From Winogradskyella ouciana (GTDB taxonomy: Bacteria; Bacteroidota; Bacteroidia; Flavobacteriales; Flavobacteriaceae), in contig NZ_WJYA01000007.1 in the NCBI RefSeq assembly GCF_009709615.1, positions 1 through 64,000 on the forward strand: a stretch of 64,000 nt of DNA, written 5' to 3'. Positions within the stretch are counted from its first letter, which is position 1; the number at the start of each line of letters is the position of its first letter. Shown here piece after piece: positions 63,641 through 64,000 of this stretch. Under the pieces are notes generated by a model. That model had not been told where the DNA came from. It saw nothing but the letters and a program-made list of their open reading frames with translations, and made no database searches. The position numbers and the translations under genes are program-made.

Positions 63641-63758
63641 ATGAAATAGAATACTTAATGTTGAAGGGCTTCGACAAGCTTCACTTGGGTACTTTCGAAG
63701 CAAAATTTATTTGCTCCTCAGTAATGCTCAGCCTGACATTAATTTAATATTTGAACCT

Positions 63759-63789
63759 CTTGATAAATTAAAGAAATACATTACTTTTG
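63759..63789 (+). promoter_or_regulatory. Bacteroidota promoter for ndk: CTTG-N19-TACTTTTG
   Basis: CTTG at 63759-63762 and TACTTTTG at 63782-63789 are separated by 19 bases, the typical spacing, 22 bases before the ndk ATG. Confidence 0.65.
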
Positions 63790-63811
63790 CACCTCAATAA
63801 AAAAATAATAC

Positions 63812-64000
63812 ATGGCAACTAACAGAACATTTACAATGTTAAAGCCAGATGCTGTTGAAAAAGGACACATTGGCGCAATATTAGAAAAAATTACAGCTTC
63901 AGGATTTAGAATCGTAGCAATGAAGTTAACCCAAATGACTACAGCTGATGCTGAAGAATTTTATGGCATTCACAAAGAACGTCCATTCTTTGGCGAATTG
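63812..64000 (+). CDS. ndk: Nucleoside-diphosphate kinase, 5' part (63 residues visible)
   Basis: Equilibrates NTP pools by phosphate transfer through an active-site His. The visible part shows [20 protein letters not shown], the signature start of the family, then [20 protein letters not shown] and [10 protein letters not shown]. The catalytic-His region is beyond the right edge. The ATG fits the family start and has a good promoter 22 bases upstream. Confidence 0.95.
   Translation, partial: MATNRTFTMLKPDAVEKGHIGAILEKITASGFRIVAMKLTQMTTADAEEFYGIHKERPFFGEL

Noticed and set aside
63537..63677. 47-residue extension of the NrnA-like protein
   Set aside because: Runs through intergenic palindromic repeats; the family start is at 63536.
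1..64000. tRNA, rRNA, prophage, integrase, restriction or toxin-antitoxin genes
   Set aside because: Looked for on both strands by motif and gene content; none was recognised.

Overview
The window looks like chromosomal DNA of a marine-type member of the Flavobacteriaceae (Bacteroidota). It is AT-rich. Several secreted proteins carry type IX secretion system (T9SS) C-terminal sorting domains. A gldI gliding lipoprotein gene is present. Start sites lack clear Shine-Dalgarno runs but are often preceded by the Bacteroidota -7 box TAnnTTTG. Several families are typical of this phylum (DUF5606, DUF3810, DUF349, OstA-like, DUF6503). No transposase, phage gene, tRNA, rRNA or CRISPR array was seen.

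Layout. (1) 1-16,789: five consecutive leftward genes for very large secreted, repeat-built, adhesin-like proteins. The first runs off the left edge. Four of the five have a visible type B T9SS sorting domain. Two of them (10,890-13,352 and 13,349-16,789) share almost the same C-terminal stalk and anchor but have unrelated N-terminal heads. (2) 16,899-22,456: an ABC-2 exporter pair, a pRiA4b ORF-3-like protein, and a cca / GNAT / ctaA group. (3) 22,517-30,064: eight genes for lipopolysaccharide or lipooligosaccharide core assembly (six GT4/GT2/GT9 glycosyltransferases, a rhamnosyltransferase-like protein and a Kdo-kinase-like protein). (4) 30,120-33,678: dapD, then a 480-base gap holding what look like two related small RNA genes in tandem, then ruvX-def-DUF5606-mazG. 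(5) 33,966-47,735: a DUF349 protein, aroE with two DUF368 membrane proteins (undecaprenyl-phosphate recycling family), a TPR protein, and the leftward series relA/spoT, fur, purA, OstA-like, class III aminotransferase. (6) 47,839-53,146: a small T9SS type A protein, a cation/proton antiporter with an M48 protease, a SpoU-type RNA methyltransferase and a DUF6503-type lipoprotein. (7) 53,252-64,000: two amidohydrolase-fold secreted proteins, a DUF3810 protein, pepD, the nrnA - gldI - cyclophilin/FKBP group, and the start of ndk.

Much of the window serves the cell envelope: T9SS cargo, LPS core, lipid-carrier recycling, an LptA/OstA-like protein and periplasmic prolyl isomerases for folding exported proteins. 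Intergenic spaces carry several families of imperfect palindromes typical of flavobacterial genomes. The most promising undescribed items are the tandem small-RNA-like pair at about 30,995-31,398, the head-swapped adhesin pair, and the secreted amidohydrolase modules that have lost their metal ligands.
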